This document shows positions 25,491 to 35,056 of a stretch of 64,000 nt of DNA, piece after piece (positions within the stretch are counted from its first letter, which is position 1; every line of letters starts with the position of its first letter). Made by a program: the position numbers and the translations under genes. Under the pieces are notes generated by a model. The model was given only the letters and a program-made list of their open reading frames with translations. It made no database searches and was not told where the DNA came from. Origin of the DNA: Roseiarcus sp963767245 (GTDB lineage Bacteria; Pseudomonadota; Alphaproteobacteria; Rhizobiales; Beijerinckiaceae); contig CAVYDG010000003.1 of the NCBI GenBank assembly GCA_963767245.1, positions 186,001 through 250,000 of the forward strand, read 5' to 3'.

Positions 25491-27355
25491 CGCGGGGCTC
25501 GGGCGGATCGCCTCCGCTCTTGGCATGGCCGGTCCCTCCGCGCATAAGTTCGACTATGGGCGCCCCGGTCGAACGCCGCCACCGGCTGATCTCCGTGCCG
25601 CGTCCGGCGCTCATCGCGCTGGCGAATGCGCGGGCGCGCCTGCGCGCGAGCGAATTCGGCATGGCGGCGCTGGCGATCGGCGTCGGCGTGCTGGCCGGCC
25701 TTTGCGTCGCCGCGATGACCAAGATCGTCAACGTCGCGCATGTCGCAATCTTCGGCATCCCTTTCGACGTTCACCTCAGCGCCGCCGAACGGGTCACGCC
25801 GATCGCCGCATTTGGCGCGCCGATGCTGGGCGGGCTCATTCTTGGCGCGATCGATAGGTGGCTCGCCCGCAGGAAGGCGCCGCCGGCGGTCGATCCGGTC
25901 GAAGCCAACGCGCTGCGCGGCGGACGCATGTCGCTCAGCCAGAGCCTCCTGGTGGCGACCCAAACCGTGATCTCGAACGGCTGCGGCGCGTCGGTCGGGC
26001 TCGAGGCGGGCTATGCGCAGATCGGGGCCGGCCTCGCCTCGTATTTGGGAGTGAGGTCGCGCTTGCGCCGGCAAGACCTGCGCATGCTCGTCGGCTGCGG
26101 CGCGGGCGGCGCGATTGCGGCGGCGTTCGGCGCGCCGCTGACCGGCGCCTTCTACGCCTTCGAGCTCATCATCGGCGCCTATTCACTCGCCACCGCGATT
26201 CCAGTCTTCGCCGCCACGCTCGCCGCGTCGCTCACCACCCAGGCGGTCATTGGCGCGCCTTACGACATCACTGCGCCCGCCGTCGCCCCGTTGACCTTCC
26301 CGCATTATGGCGCACTGATCGGGCTCGGCCTGGTCGCCGCGGCGATCGGGGTCGGCGCGATGCGGGTGGCGGCGCTGATCGAAAGGGCGTTCCGGGCGGC
26401 GATCCCCTGGCGCCTCATTCGCCCTCCCGTGGGCGGGTTGATGATCGGCGCCATGGCCCTTTACACGCCTCAGGTTCTGGGGGCCGGCCACGGCGCGCTC
26501 GACCTCGACTTCTATTCGCCGATGACCGCAGCAGAATTGGCGATCCTCATCGTGCTGAAACTGTTCGCCTGCCTCGTTTCGCTGGCGTCCGGCTTTCGCG
26601 GTGGATTGTTTTTCGCCTCGCTGTTCGTCGGCTCGCTGCTCGGCAAGCTCTATGCGATCGGTATCGACGCCGTGGCGCCGTCGGTGGGACTCGAGACGAC
26701 GGCCTGCGTGCTGGTCGGCATGGGGGCGCTCAGCGCCGCCATCGTCGGCGGGCCGCTGACTATGACCTTTCTGGTGCTCGAGAGCACCGGAAATCTCGGC
26801 GTCGCCGGTGGCGTGCTCGCCGCATCGATTGCGACCACCCTCGCCGTGCGGGCGACCTTCGGCTACTCGTTCACAACTTGGCGTCTCCACTTGCGCGGCG
26901 AGACCATCCGCGGCGGCCAGGACGTCGGCTGGCTGCGCGATCTGACGGTCGGGAGCATGATGGTTCGCTCGCCTCCGGTCTTTCCTGTCGGAGAGTCAGC
27001 GCGCAAATTCCGCGAAGCCTATCCAATCGGCAGCGCCAACGTCGTCGTCGCGGTCGGCGAAGACGGGGCGTATCGGGGACTGATCCATGTACCCGAGGCG
27101 CACGCGCCCGCAATTGAGAACGGCGAGGACGGCGGCCCGATCGGCGCCATCGTCCGCCTCCCGGAGATTGTCCTCAATCCCGACGACGACATCGGAACCG
27201 CGCTCGAGACCTTCCGCGCCGCCCACGCCGACACGCTCGCCGTCACCCAGCGCGGAACCGGACAGGTGCTGGGCACGCTCGGCGAGGCCTATGCCGCGCG
27301 CCGATATGCGCAGGAGACGAATCTGGCGATGAAGGGCGTGCTGGGCGGCGGGTAA
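25487..27355 (+). CDS. ClC family chloride channel/transporter with C-terminal CBS-like region
   Basis: 622 residues from GTG 25487, which overlaps the proB stop; ATG 25556 is an alternative start 23 residues later. The membrane domain (about residues 55-440) has ClC features: TVISNGCGASVGLEAGYAQIGAGLA corresponds to the GxExP gate region with a Glu, GAGGAIAAAFGAPLTGAFYAFE matches the GxFxP-type loop, and GFRGGLFFASLFVGSLLG the third anion-site motif. Two CBS-like segments follow (TVGSMMVRSPPVFPVGES; PEIVLNPDDDIGTALETF). Exchanges chloride or other anions for protons, or forms a channel. Confidence 0.92.
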   Translation: MTRGSGGSPPLLAWPVPPRISSTMGAPVERRHRLISVPRPALIALANARARLRASEFGMAALAIGVGVLAGLCVAAMTKIVNVAHVAIFGIPFDVHLSAAERVTPIAAFGAPMLGGLILGAIDRWLARRKAPPAVDPVEANALRGGRMSLSQSLLVATQTVISNGCGASVGLEAGYAQIGAGLASYLGVRSRLRRQDLRMLVGCGAGGAIAAAFGAPLTGAFYAFELIIGAYSLATAIPVFAATLAASLTTQAVIGAPYDITAPAVAPLTFPHYGALIGLGLVAAAIGVGAMRVAALIERAFRAAIPWRLIRPPVGGLMIGAMALYTPQVLGAGHGALDLDFYSPMTAAELAILIVLKLFACLVSLASGFRGGLFFASLFVGSLLGKLYAIGIDAVAPSVGLETTACVLVGMGALSAAIVGGPLTMTFLVLESTGNLGVAGGVLAASIATTLAVRATFGYSFTTWRLHLRGETIRGGQDVGWLRDLTVGSMMVRSPPVFPVGESARKFREAYPIGSANVVVAVGEDGAYRGLIHVPEAHAPAIENGEDGGPIGAIVRLPEIVLNPDDDIGTALETFRAAHADTLAVTQRGTGQVLGTLGEAYAARRYAQETNLAMKGVLGGG

Positions 27356-27549
27356 GGCGGGGCCGCAATGCGAGCGTGGCCGACGGGACCGGGATGGGCG
27401 AGGCGCGCGTTAGACCGAGATCGACATCGGCCTGCCACGAACGCGTGCTATGCGACCCGTGCTCGCGGGAACTCGTATGGCAGTCGTGGTCAATCTCCCC
27501 AAAACCCCGCCGCCTTGGGTGGTCGAAGCGCCGCGTCCGAATTCTTCCC

Positions 27550-27891
27550 TCAGCTGTCGGTCCGCAGTGAACGACGGTCTATCGCCGCCTCAACGTATTG
27601 CGGCGGCCGCGCCCGATGAATTCGCCGCAACAGGCCGTCGAGACAGCCTTCAAACATGACGTAACAACCAAGGGCGAGGTAGCCCCACGAGGTCAATTCG
27701 ACGAACTGAAGAATTCCGCCATCGAAAGCGGCCATTGCGCCATGGGTCGCGATCAGATTGAAATTGGCCTGGAACAGATAGAGCAGGTTGAAGGAGCAGA
27801 GCGCGAAGCCTCCGGCCGCGATCCCCATGAACAGGAATGTGAGCCAGGGCGGCCCGTGGAACAGCCGGTTGAGCAACTTCAGAAGCGCCAC
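27550..27891 (-). CDS. Small hypothetical membrane protein
   Basis: 113 residues from GTG 27891, with AGGGGTA upstream. Three hydrophobic stretches are visible (WLTFLFMGIAAGGFALCSFNLLYLF, ATHGAMAAFDGGILQFVELTSWGYLALGCYVMF), suggesting two or three membrane helices, then a basic cytoplasmic tail (GLLRRIHRARPP). I do not recognise a family. It stands alone between the ClC gene and IS1182 copy 1. The upstream region 27892-28164 shows no gene. Confidence 0.65.
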   Translation of the reverse strand: MALLKLLNRLFHGPPWLTFLFMGIAAGGFALCSFNLLYLFQANFNLIATHGAMAAFDGGILQFVELTSWGYLALGCYVMFEGCLDGLLRRIHRARPPQYVEAAIDRRSLRTDS

Positions 27892-28168
27892 CGCTTACCC
27901 CTGTTTCCGGCTCTCGACGACAATCGCTGCTAACGCTCGCGGATGTCATCGCTTCGCTTGCGACCCGCGCTTCGTTACTGAACGACGCAGCGATCCCCCG
28001 CGTCGACGCGCTCTTCTCCGGAAACACATTTTTTGCCTCGCGGCCGAACTCGTGTTCTAATTTTCTGAAGCGGGCGTGCACGCAGTCGCCGAGGCTCGCC
28101 GCGCGAAAGCGAGCGGGAGGACGATCAAAAATTGACCCAACAGATTGATCGAAGAACTGCCCGCCTAG

Positions 28169-29739
28169 GAGCCTGTCTGGATAATAGCGGATTGTGGTGG
28201 CGGCGTTTGCTCGAATTGGATTTTGTTTGCTTATGAGCAAGACCTTCCGGCCCTGGACGATCGATCAGCCGCTGTTGTTGCCGCCGAGCGTTCAGGACTT
28301 TGTCGGCGAGGACCATCTGGCTCGCTTCATTTTGGCGCTTGTGCTCGAGCCTCTCGACCTTGGTGAGATCGAAGCCGCGTATGCGAGCGAGCGCGGGCAG
28401 CCGCCGTTTGACCCGGCGATGATGACGGCGCTGTTGCTGTACGGCTATTGCAACGGCGTCTACTCGTCGCGCCGGATCGCCAAGGCGGCGCGCGAACGGG
28501 TCGACTTCCTGAGCATTGTCGGGCTCGATCCGCCGGATTTTCGCACCGTCTCTGACTTCCGCAAGCGGCACTTGAAGGTGCTTGCGGGACTGTTCGGGCA
28601 AGTTCTCAAGCTGTGCGAACAGGCGGGACTTGTGAAGCTCGGCCATGTCGCGCTCGACGGGACGAAGATCAAGGCGAACGCCTCCAAGCACAAGGCGATG
28701 AGCTACGAGCGCATGGAGAAGCGTGCGGCGGAGCTCGAGGCCGAGGTCGAGCGGTGGCTGAGCGCAGCCGAGGCTGCGGACGCCGAGGAAGACAGAGCCT
28801 TCGGCCGCGACAAGAGCGGCGAGGAGCTGCCCAAATGGGTCGCCGACAAGAAGAAGCGCGTCGAGAAGATCCGGGCGGCGAAGGCCGAATTGGAGGCCGA
28901 GGCGAAAGCGGCCGCGGCGGCCAAGGCCAAAGCGCAGGCCGAGGAGCGGCGACAAGCCGAGGGCCGCAAGAAACCGGGCAAGCCCGCCGCCCCCCCATCC
29001 GAAGAGCCTGACCCCAAAGCGCAGAAGAACTTCACCGATCCCGAAAGCCGCATCATGAAAACCAAGGACGGCTTCATCCAGGGCTACAATGCGCAGGCGG
29101 CGGTCGACGCGACGGCGCAGGTGATCGTCGCCCACGGCCTCGACGCGAAGCAGAGCGATCAACATCAATTGGCGCCGATGGCCGACGCCATCGAAGCCAA
29201 TCTGGGCAAGAAGCCGACGCAACTGTCGGCGGACGCGGGCTATTGCTCCGACGCCAACCTTACAGCGATGGAGGAACGCGAGATCGACGCCTATATCGCG
29301 CCGGGGCGGGCCAAGCACGCCGGGGAAGGAGAAGGCGGCGGCGCCCGCGTCGCCGCCATGCGCGAAAGAATCAAGGCCGGCGGGCACTCCAGCCCCTACC
29401 GCTTAAGAAAGCAGCTGCCCGAGCCGGTGTTCGGACAGATCAAGCAGGCGCGCGGCTTCCGTCAGTTTCTCTTGCGCGGCGTCGAGAAGGTCGCCAACGA
29501 GTGGGGCCTCGTCTGCCTCGCCCACAATATCTTGAAGCTCGCCCAGGGGCGGACCCCGTCCCTGGCCGCACGCGCAACCGGCTGAGCTTCGCCACCTCGG
29601 AAACGGTGCAACGAACGATGGCCGCAAAGCTTCCACCCAACCTTACATCAAACCGGATGCGCGAATTTGCTGCATCCGGCTCTCCGACTGGCTTGAGCGG
29701 TTCAAATCCCATCTCGCCGAGGATTAAGCAGACAGGCTC
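28169..29739 (+). mobile_element. IS1182-family insertion sequence, copy 1
   Basis: 1571 bp, with terminal inverted repeats GAGCCTGTCTG (left) and its complement at the right end, extending imperfectly to about 20 bp. Both ends are flanked by CTAG (28165-28168 and 29740-29743), the duplicated target. One intact transposase gene. The right end lies one base beyond the aceB stop codon. Copy 2 at 42933-44503 is the same length and differs at only a few bases I could see (28982 region: Lys versus Arg codon and one silent change), so transposition was recent. Confidence 0.95.
28233..29585 (+). CDS. IS1182-family DDE transposase (copy 1)
   Basis: 450 residues from ATG 28233 (MSKTFRPWTIDQPLLLPPSVQDFV). 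The N-terminal domain contains DHLARFILALVLEPLDLGEIEAAY and FDPAMMTALLLYGYCNGVYSSRRI; the first catalytic Asp is in VALDGTKIKANASKHKAMSYERM. A lysine/alanine/glutamate-rich coiled-coil insertion (about residues 160-270) is typical of IS1182 enzymes. The second Asp is in SADAGYCSD and the Glu in the KQLPEPVFGQIKQARGFRQFLLRG block. No frameshift, so likely active. Confidence 0.95.
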   Translation: MSKTFRPWTIDQPLLLPPSVQDFVGEDHLARFILALVLEPLDLGEIEAAYASERGQPPFDPAMMTALLLYGYCNGVYSSRRIAKAARERVDFLSIVGLDPPDFRTVSDFRKRHLKVLAGLFGQVLKLCEQAGLVKLGHVALDGTKIKANASKHKAMSYERMEKRAAELEAEVERWLSAAEAADAEEDRAFGRDKSGEELPKWVADKKKRVEKIRAAKAELEAEAKAAAAAKAKAQAEERRQAEGRKKPGKPAAPPSEEPDPKAQKNFTDPESRIMKTKDGFIQGYNAQAAVDATAQVIVAHGLDAKQSDQHQLAPMADAIEANLGKKPTQLSADAGYCSDANLTAMEEREIDAYIAPGRAKHAGEGEGGGARVAAMRERIKAGGHSSPYRLRKQLPEPVFGQIKQARGFRQFLLRGVEKVANEWGLVCLAHNILKLAQGRTPSLAARATG

Positions 29740-29744
29740 CTAGC

Positions 29745-31343
29745 CTAATCGATCAGCCGATACGCCGGAAGGGTTAGGAATTCCTCGAACTCGGCGGCAA
29801 GCGACATGTCCGAGAAGAGCGCGATCGCCTCGTTGAACCGGCCGCCGTCAAACGCCTTGGCGCCCACCTCACCCTTGACCCGCTCCATCTCGCCCTTGAG
29901 CGCCTCGCGGAACATGGCGGGCGTCGCCTCGCGGCCGTCGTCGAGCTTGGCCTTGAGATGCAGCCATTGCCAGACCTGGGCGCGGGAGATCTCGGCCGTC
30001 GCCGCATCCTCCATCAGGTTGTCGATTGGCACGGCGCCGCGGCCCCTGAGCCAGGCCTCGATATACTGCACCCCGACCCGGATATTCTCGCGCAGGCCCT
30101 CCTCGGTGCGCTTGCCCTGATGCACCTCGATGAGGTCGGCCTGCGTCACGGGGACGTCGTCGCGCTTCTTCGTGAGCTGGTTCTTGCCCGGCATCATCCG
30201 GTCGAACACTTCCATCGCGATCGGCACGAGATCGGGATGGGCGACCCAGGTGCCGTCATGGCCATTGGTCGCCTCGCGCTCCTTGTCCGCTCGCACCTTT
30301 GCGAAGGCCGCCTCGTTGGCTTGTTTGTCGCCCTTGACCGGAATCTGCGCCGCCATCCCGCCCATGGCGAACGCGCCGCGACGGTGGCAGGTCTTGATCA
30401 GGAGAGCGGAGTAGGCGCTGAGGAACGCCTTGCCCATCGTCATTTCCGAGCGGTCAGGCGTAAGGAACGCGGCGTTCTTGCCGAGCCGCTTGATGAACGA
30501 GAAAATATAGTCCCAGCGGCCGCAGTTGAGCCCGACAATGTGATCGCGCAGCTCGTACAGAATTTCGTCCATCTCGAACGCCGCCGGCAGGGTCTCGATC
30601 AACACTGTCGCCTTGAACGTCCCATCCGGGACGCCGAGTTCGCGCTCCGCGTGGGAGAAAACTTCGTTCCAGAGTCTCGCCTCGAAATGGCTCTCGAGCT
30701 TCGGCAGGTAGAAGGCGGGGGTCGCGCCCTGAGCCATCTGCGACTTGGCGCAGTGGAAGACATAGAGGCCGAAATCGAACAGCGAGCCCGACATTTCCTC
30801 GCCGTCGACGGCGACATGCCGCTCGGGCAAGTGCCATCCGCGCGGGCGCACCATCAGCACCGCCGGATCTTTTTTGAGAGCGTAGGCCTTTCCGGTCGCG
30901 GGATCGGCGAAGTCGATCTTTCCGGCCCAGCGGTCCTTGAGATTGGCCTGGCCCTCGACCAGGTTGGCGAACATCGGCGAGGTGGCGTCCTCGAAGTCGG
31001 CCATGAAGACCTTGGCGCCCGAGTTCAGCGCGTTGACGATCATCTTCCGGTCGACCGGCCCGGTGATCTCGACCCGGCGGTCGAGGAGATCGGCGGGGAT
31101 CGCGGCGACTTTCCAGTCGCCGTCGCGGATCGTTTTCGTCTCGGGAAGAAAGTCCGGCAGCTTGCCGGCGTCGAAGTCTTCCTGGCGCCCCATTCGCCGC
31201 ACCAGCAGCTCAAGCCGGCGGCGATTGAAGCGCCGATGCAGACCAGCCAGAAATGTCAGCGCATCGCCACCGAGGATTTCGGCCTGTCGGCCTCCGGGTT
31301 TGGCGTTGATCTCGACGCCTGCTGCGGCCGAGTGCGCGGTCAT
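29745..31343 (-). CDS. aceB: Malate synthase A
   Basis: 532 residues from ATG 31343, with GGAG upstream; this matches the family length. Malate synthase condenses glyoxylate with acetyl-CoA in the glyoxylate shunt, or in C1/C2 assimilation. Family motifs: KVFMADFEDATSPMFANLVEGQANL (metal-ligand Asp/Glu), the HAERELGVPDGTFKATVLIETLPAAFEMDEILYEL catalytic block, GLNCGRWDYIFSFIKRLGK, GKAFLSAYSALLIKTCHRRGAFAMGGMAA and the C-terminal DNLMEDAATAEISRAQVWQWL. No isocitrate lyase gene is adjacent. IS1182 copy 1 is inserted immediately after the stop codon. Confidence 0.97.
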   Translation of the reverse strand: MTAHSAAAGVEINAKPGGRQAEILGGDALTFLAGLHRRFNRRRLELLVRRMGRQEDFDAGKLPDFLPETKTIRDGDWKVAAIPADLLDRRVEITGPVDRKMIVNALNSGAKVFMADFEDATSPMFANLVEGQANLKDRWAGKIDFADPATGKAYALKKDPAVLMVRPRGWHLPERHVAVDGEEMSGSLFDFGLYVFHCAKSQMAQGATPAFYLPKLESHFEARLWNEVFSHAERELGVPDGTFKATVLIETLPAAFEMDEILYELRDHIVGLNCGRWDYIFSFIKRLGKNAAFLTPDRSEMTMGKAFLSAYSALLIKTCHRRGAFAMGGMAAQIPVKGDKQANEAAFAKVRADKEREATNGHDGTWVAHPDLVPIAMEVFDRMMPGKNQLTKKRDDVPVTQADLIEVHQGKRTEEGLRENIRVGVQYIEAWLRGRGAVPIDNLMEDAATAEISRAQVWQWLHLKAKLDDGREATPAMFREALKGEMERVKGEVGAKAFDGGRFNEAIALFSDMSLAAEFEEFLTLPAYRLID

Positions 31344-31453
31344 GAGGTCACTCCGGAAAGGCGGTCTCGATCTTCGAGGAAACCTCGTAGACCTTTTCGC
31401 CGCCTTTGGGGAGGGCCGGTCGCCGCATTCGGCGCGGGGTTCCGCGGCCTGGA

Positions 31454-31723
31454 TCAGGCCGCGAGATTGGCGCGTCCGCCAGCGGGTCGCTGGCGCCACG
31501 ACCGCCGCCTGACGAGCAGGCCGGATGGGTCAGCGTCGAGGGGCAGCGCCGTCGCATCATTGAGATCGGACCGCGTCAGGCCGATGTCGCGCAGCTCATA
31601 TTCTGACATCCGCGCCAACTCTGACATCGTCCGCCGCGCCGCGGTCACCCGTGCCGGCCATGTGAGAATGCGCCATAGCGCCTCAACCGCGTGCGAGGTT
31701 GAAAGTGTGAATGAAGCAACCAT
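31454..31723 (-). CDS. DUF1127 (YjiS-like) small protein
   Basis: 89 residues from ATG 31723, with GGAGG six bases upstream. The middle carries TMSELARMSEYELRDIGLTRSDL, the arginine-containing DUF1127 motif. Small DUF1127 proteins in alphaproteobacteria bind RNA or influence phosphate and C/N metabolism. The C-terminal 25 residues are Arg/Ala-rich. Divergent from a lysR gene 156 bp away, a recurrent DUF1127 arrangement, and 110 bp upstream of aceB on the same strand. Confidence 0.88.
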   Translation of the reverse strand: MVASFTLSTSHAVEALWRILTWPARVTAARRTMSELARMSEYELRDIGLTRSDLNDATALPLDADPSGLLVRRRSWRQRPAGGRANLAA

Positions 31724-31879
31724 TTTCGCCTCCTGCCGAGGAAACGGCCGTCCGTTCGGCGCTGAAGCAGCGCCGGGGGAGGCCAATCGGTCCCGGAATG
31801 CTCTTTTATATAAGGAGCCCTTTTGATCGGTCCAACGAATGTTTGTAGAGTAACTGATCATTTTTTAGGATGGATCCCC

Positions 31880-32770
31880 ATGCTCGACACCGACCAGCTT
31901 CGTTCGTTCCTCGCCATCGTCGATTCCGGCTCGTTCACCAGGGCGGCGGAACGGGTGCACAAGACCCAGTCCGCCGTTTCGATGCACATTCGCCGGCTGG
32001 AGGAGCAATTGGGCTGCGCCCTGTTCGTCAAGCACGGGCGGGGCGCGCGGCTCACTGCCGAGGGCGAGCGGCTGATCGAATTCGCGCGCCGGATCATCCA
32101 GGTCGAGGCCGGGGCGCTGGCGGCTCTGTCGCGGAAGGGCTTGAGGGGCGCCGTCAGGCTCGGGATTCCGGACGACTACGCCGAGTCGTTCCTGGCCGAG
32201 ATTCTGTCGCGGTTCAATCGCCGCCATCCTCTGGTGGAAGTCTCGGTCGCCTGCGAGTCGTCGATCGAGCTCGCGGCGCAGGTCGCCGCCGGCGCGCTCG
32301 AACTGGCGCTGGTCACCTCGGGAGCCATCGAGCCGGCAAAACTGGCTGGATTCCGTGACTTCGAGTTGTTGCGCGAGGAGCCGCTGGTCTGGGCCGCCGC
32401 CGAACGGTTCCGAACAGACGAGGGGGCGCCAATTCCGCTGGCGCTGGGCAGTGGGACCTGCATCTGGCGGCGTGCGGCCGAGGACGCGCTCGCGGCGTCG
32501 CCGCGGGCGACCCGCGGATTGTTCTTTTCCAAGAATTTCACCGCTATCGGATCGATCGTTCGCGCCGGGCTCGCAGCAACGATCCTTCCGGTCTCAATGG
32601 TCGGCCAAGGCTTGCGGGTTCTTGGGCAAGACGACGGCCTGCCGGAATTGTCCCTGACCCGCATGGGCCTGATCCACGCGCCCGGACGCCCGACCGAAGA
32701 GGCGGTGGCGCTCGCCGAGGCGATCCGGGGGACGATCATCGGCGCGCCGGCCGTGCGCCAGGCCGCTTGA
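31880..32770 (+). CDS. LysR family transcriptional regulator
   Basis: 296 residues from ATG 31880 (MLDTDQLRSFLAIVDSGSFT). Winged HTH: FTRAAERVHKTQSAVSMHIRRLEEQLGCALFVKHGRGARLTAEGERL, followed by the linker helix and a periplasmic-binding-like effector domain (VRLGIPDDYAESFLAEILSRFNRRHP). Divergent from the DUF1127 gene, which is its most likely target; related regulators control DUF1127 genes in other Rhizobiales, but the ligand is unknown. TTTATATAA-like sequence at 31804-31812 may be part of a promoter in the shared region. Confidence 0.93.
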   Translation: MLDTDQLRSFLAIVDSGSFTRAAERVHKTQSAVSMHIRRLEEQLGCALFVKHGRGARLTAEGERLIEFARRIIQVEAGALAALSRKGLRGAVRLGIPDDYAESFLAEILSRFNRRHPLVEVSVACESSIELAAQVAAGALELALVTSGAIEPAKLAGFRDFELLREEPLVWAAAERFRTDEGAPIPLALGSGTCIWRRAAEDALAASPRATRGLFFSKNFTAIGSIVRAGLAATILPVSMVGQGLRVLGQDDGLPELSLTRMGLIHAPGRPTEEAVALAEAIRGTIIGAPAVRQAA

Positions 32771-32843
32771 AAACGCGCGGCCGGCCGGGACTTTTCGCCA
32801 AAGTCAGCGCCGGCTCACGTTGGGTCGTGACCATTGGTTAGGG

Positions 32844-32859
32844 TTAAGCGGCCGTTAAC
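32844..32859 (+). promoter_or_regulatory. CtrA-binding box (TTAA-N7-TTAAC)
   Basis: TTAA at 32844-32847, seven bases, then TTAAC at 32855-32859 is an exact match to the CtrA full-site consensus of alphaproteobacteria. It lies 70 bp upstream of the start of the outer-membrane protein gene. CtrA is the cell-cycle response regulator; the window also encodes CcrM. Binding is inferred. Confidence 0.6.
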
Positions 32860-32929
32860 GCGCACATGACAGATTTTCCCGGGTTTTGGAGCGCGCGGGC
32901 GGGGTTCCCGGCGTCAACAAGGGAACGTC

Positions 32930-33763
32930 ATGGCCAAGTTGAGGCTGCTCGCCCTGGCTGGGATTCCTGTTGTGTCCTGCGGATGGGCGAACGCCGCCGA
33001 CTTGCCGCCCGCGCCTTCCCTGCCCGAGCAGGCCGCTACGGACGAGTTCAGCGGCTGGTATCTGAGGGGGGACGTCGGGGGTGGGGTTAATTCGGCGAGG
33101 CCGGAGCTGGAGACCGCGCCGGGTGTGATCGCGGCCAGCGCTGATGGATGGCTTCTGTCCGGCGCCGCGGCCCGGCGGTTCGACAACGCGACCCTATCGC
33201 CGTTCGGCATGGTCGACATTGGCGCCGGCTATCAATTCAACAGCTGGTTTCGCGCCGACGCCACGCTTGAATATCGCGCCGGGGCGCGCCTCGACTCGCT
33301 CGACAGCCAACCGCAGGTCACCGATTCCTATCGCGCCGACGTCTCCTCGTTCGTTGGCCTGGTCAATGGCTATGCGACCCCCGGAACCTGGTATGGGTTC
33401 ACCCCGTTCCTCGGCGCGGGCGTCGGCTTGGCCGAGAACAGGGTCTCCGGCTTCGCTGACTCCTCAGGCGATCATTTCGCCAGCGGATCGAGGACCAGTT
33501 TCGCCTGGGCGCTGATGGCCGGCGTCGATTACGATATCAGCCCGAGCCTGAAGCTCGAGCTCGGCTACCGCTATCTCAACTATGGCGCGATCGCCGCCGT
33601 CGGCTCGAACTGCCTTGCGGGCGGGAGCGGCGGCGCCATGTCCGGTTGCGGCGTCGTCGTCGCCAGTACGATCTCGTCGCGCAACAGACTGGCCTCGAAC
33701 GATTTCAGATTGGGCCTCATCTATCTGATCGGCGCAGCCCTGCCGTCAGTCGTCACGCAGTAG
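32930..33763 (+). CDS. Outer-membrane beta-barrel protein (Omp25/porin-like family)
   Basis: 277 residues with a signal peptide (LRLLALAGIPVVSCGWANAA). The mature protein begins ADLPPAP, typical of rhizobial Omp25/RopB-like proteins. Alternating strands with aromatic girdles are visible: GWYLRGDVGGG, GAGYQFNSWFRADATLEYR, GFTPFLGAGVGLA, WALMAGVDYDISPSLKLELGYRYLNYG, and a final strand NDFRLGLIYLIG. About eight strands fit the length. Start ATG 32930 follows AAGGGA. A CtrA box sits upstream, suggesting cell-cycle-timed expression. Confidence 0.88.
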   Translation: MAKLRLLALAGIPVVSCGWANAADLPPAPSLPEQAATDEFSGWYLRGDVGGGVNSARPELETAPGVIAASADGWLLSGAAARRFDNATLSPFGMVDIGAGYQFNSWFRADATLEYRAGARLDSLDSQPQVTDSYRADVSSFVGLVNGYATPGTWYGFTPFLGAGVGLAENRVSGFADSSGDHFASGSRTSFAWALMAGVDYDISPSLKLELGYRYLNYGAIAAVGSNCLAGGSGGAMSGCGVVVASTISSRNRLASNDFRLGLIYLIGAALPSVVTQ

Positions 33764-33928
33764 TGAAGACCCCCAGGGACCGGCATCTGACTTGCCGGCC
33801 CCCGCCTGGATTGCCTTCGGCGGCGCCGCGGCTTATGTCGTCGCGGCGCTTCTCGTTCTGAACCTTGCGCTCCCCGCCCAGCCGAGCGGGGCGAATGGTG
33901 GAAAGCGCCAAGGCCGACGAAGAGAGTC

Positions 33929-34861
33929 ATGACCGACGCGACTGCGCAAAGAGCCGGGCTCATGCAATCGGCATGGGCCAACGCGGTCCTCTTGCTCGTT
34001 CTGACAACGATGATTTGGGCCGGCCACTCGATCGTCGGCCGATTGGCGGTCGGCCAGATCGGACCGATGACCCTCACCTGCTTGCGTTGGGGGGTAGCGC
34101 TCGTTCCCATCCTTTTGACGGCCCGCCCGGCGCTACGGCGCGACTGGCCGATTCTGCGTGCGCATTGGCGATATATGGCCGCGATGGGCGCGCTCGGCTA
34201 CACCGGGTTCAACGCGCTCTTCTATGTCGCAGCTCATCGAACGAGCGCCCTCAATCTGTCGATCATCCAGGGGGCCATCCCGGCGCTGGTGCTCATCGGC
34301 GCGCGGCTTTTTCTCGGCGCCCGGTTCACCGCGCTGCAGGCGCTCGGCGCCGTGACAACGATGGCCGGCGTCGCCGCGATCGCCGCTCAGGGGGACCTCA
34401 ACCGGCTCGCGGCGCTGGCGTTCAACGGCGGGGACGTGATGATGTTCATCGCTGCGGTCCTCTACGCCGGCTATACGATCGGGTTGCGCGAGCGGCCGCA
34501 TGTTTCGGGTTTGAGTCTGCTCGCAGGCATGGCTCTGGCGGCTTTCGTCACCTCGGTGCCGCTGATGATCTGGGAGATTGCCGCCGGGGGCTTCATCTGG
34601 CCGACCGCGGCGGGATACGCGACGCTCGTCTATGTCGCGCTCGGGCCGGCCTTCGTCTCGCAGATCATGTTCATGCGGGGGGTCGAGCTGATCGGGCCGG
34701 GCCGCGCGGGCGTATTCGTCAATCTGGTGCCGGTGTTCGGCGCCATTATGGCGGTGCTCATCTTGGGCGAACCGTTCGCGGCCTATCACGTCGTCGCGCT
34801 CCTGCTGGTCATGGGCGGCATCGCGATCGCGCAACGGGGCTCGGCAGATCGCGCCCAATGA
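33929..34861 (+). CDS. EamA/DMT-superfamily transporter
   Basis: 310 residues with ten predicted membrane helices arranged as two EamA repeats (first: NAVLLLVLTTMIWAGHSIVGRLAV; second: GGDVMMFIAAVLYAGYTIGL). The end of repeat 2 has NLVPVFGAIMAVLILGEPFAAYHVVALLLVMGGIAIAQ, the family signature. Inner-membrane exporter of metabolites or amino acids; substrate unknown. Between the porin gene and this gene (33792-33932) a TTG-started 46-codon frame could encode a single-helix peptide, but it lacks a clear ribosome site. 34862-35056 shows no gene. Confidence 0.92.
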   Translation: MTDATAQRAGLMQSAWANAVLLLVLTTMIWAGHSIVGRLAVGQIGPMTLTCLRWGVALVPILLTARPALRRDWPILRAHWRYMAAMGALGYTGFNALFYVAAHRTSALNLSIIQGAIPALVLIGARLFLGARFTALQALGAVTTMAGVAAIAAQGDLNRLAALAFNGGDVMMFIAAVLYAGYTIGLRERPHVSGLSLLAGMALAAFVTSVPLMIWEIAAGGFIWPTAAGYATLVYVALGPAFVSQIMFMRGVELIGPGRAGVFVNLVPVFGAIMAVLILGEPFAAYHVVALLLVMGGIAIAQRGSADRAQ

Positions 34862-35056
34862 GGTTCTCTGGAGTGCGTTGCAGTTTGATGGAATCGCACG
34901 CCCACCGCAGGACGCTCCAGTGGCTTACTTCTGTCGGGCGGGTGCTGGAGCGCCCTCCGACGCGGCGGCTGCGCCGCCGGCTCAGGAGGAGGTCGAGCTC
35001 GAGGCAAGCCGTCACGCCCAATCGCAACTTGCTCTCAAGAGTGGAGGAGATTGAAA

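Noticed and set aside
33792..33932. 46-codon single-helix membrane peptide before the DMT transporter
   Set aside because: TTG start without a ribosome site and overlap with the next gene; kept only as a remark.
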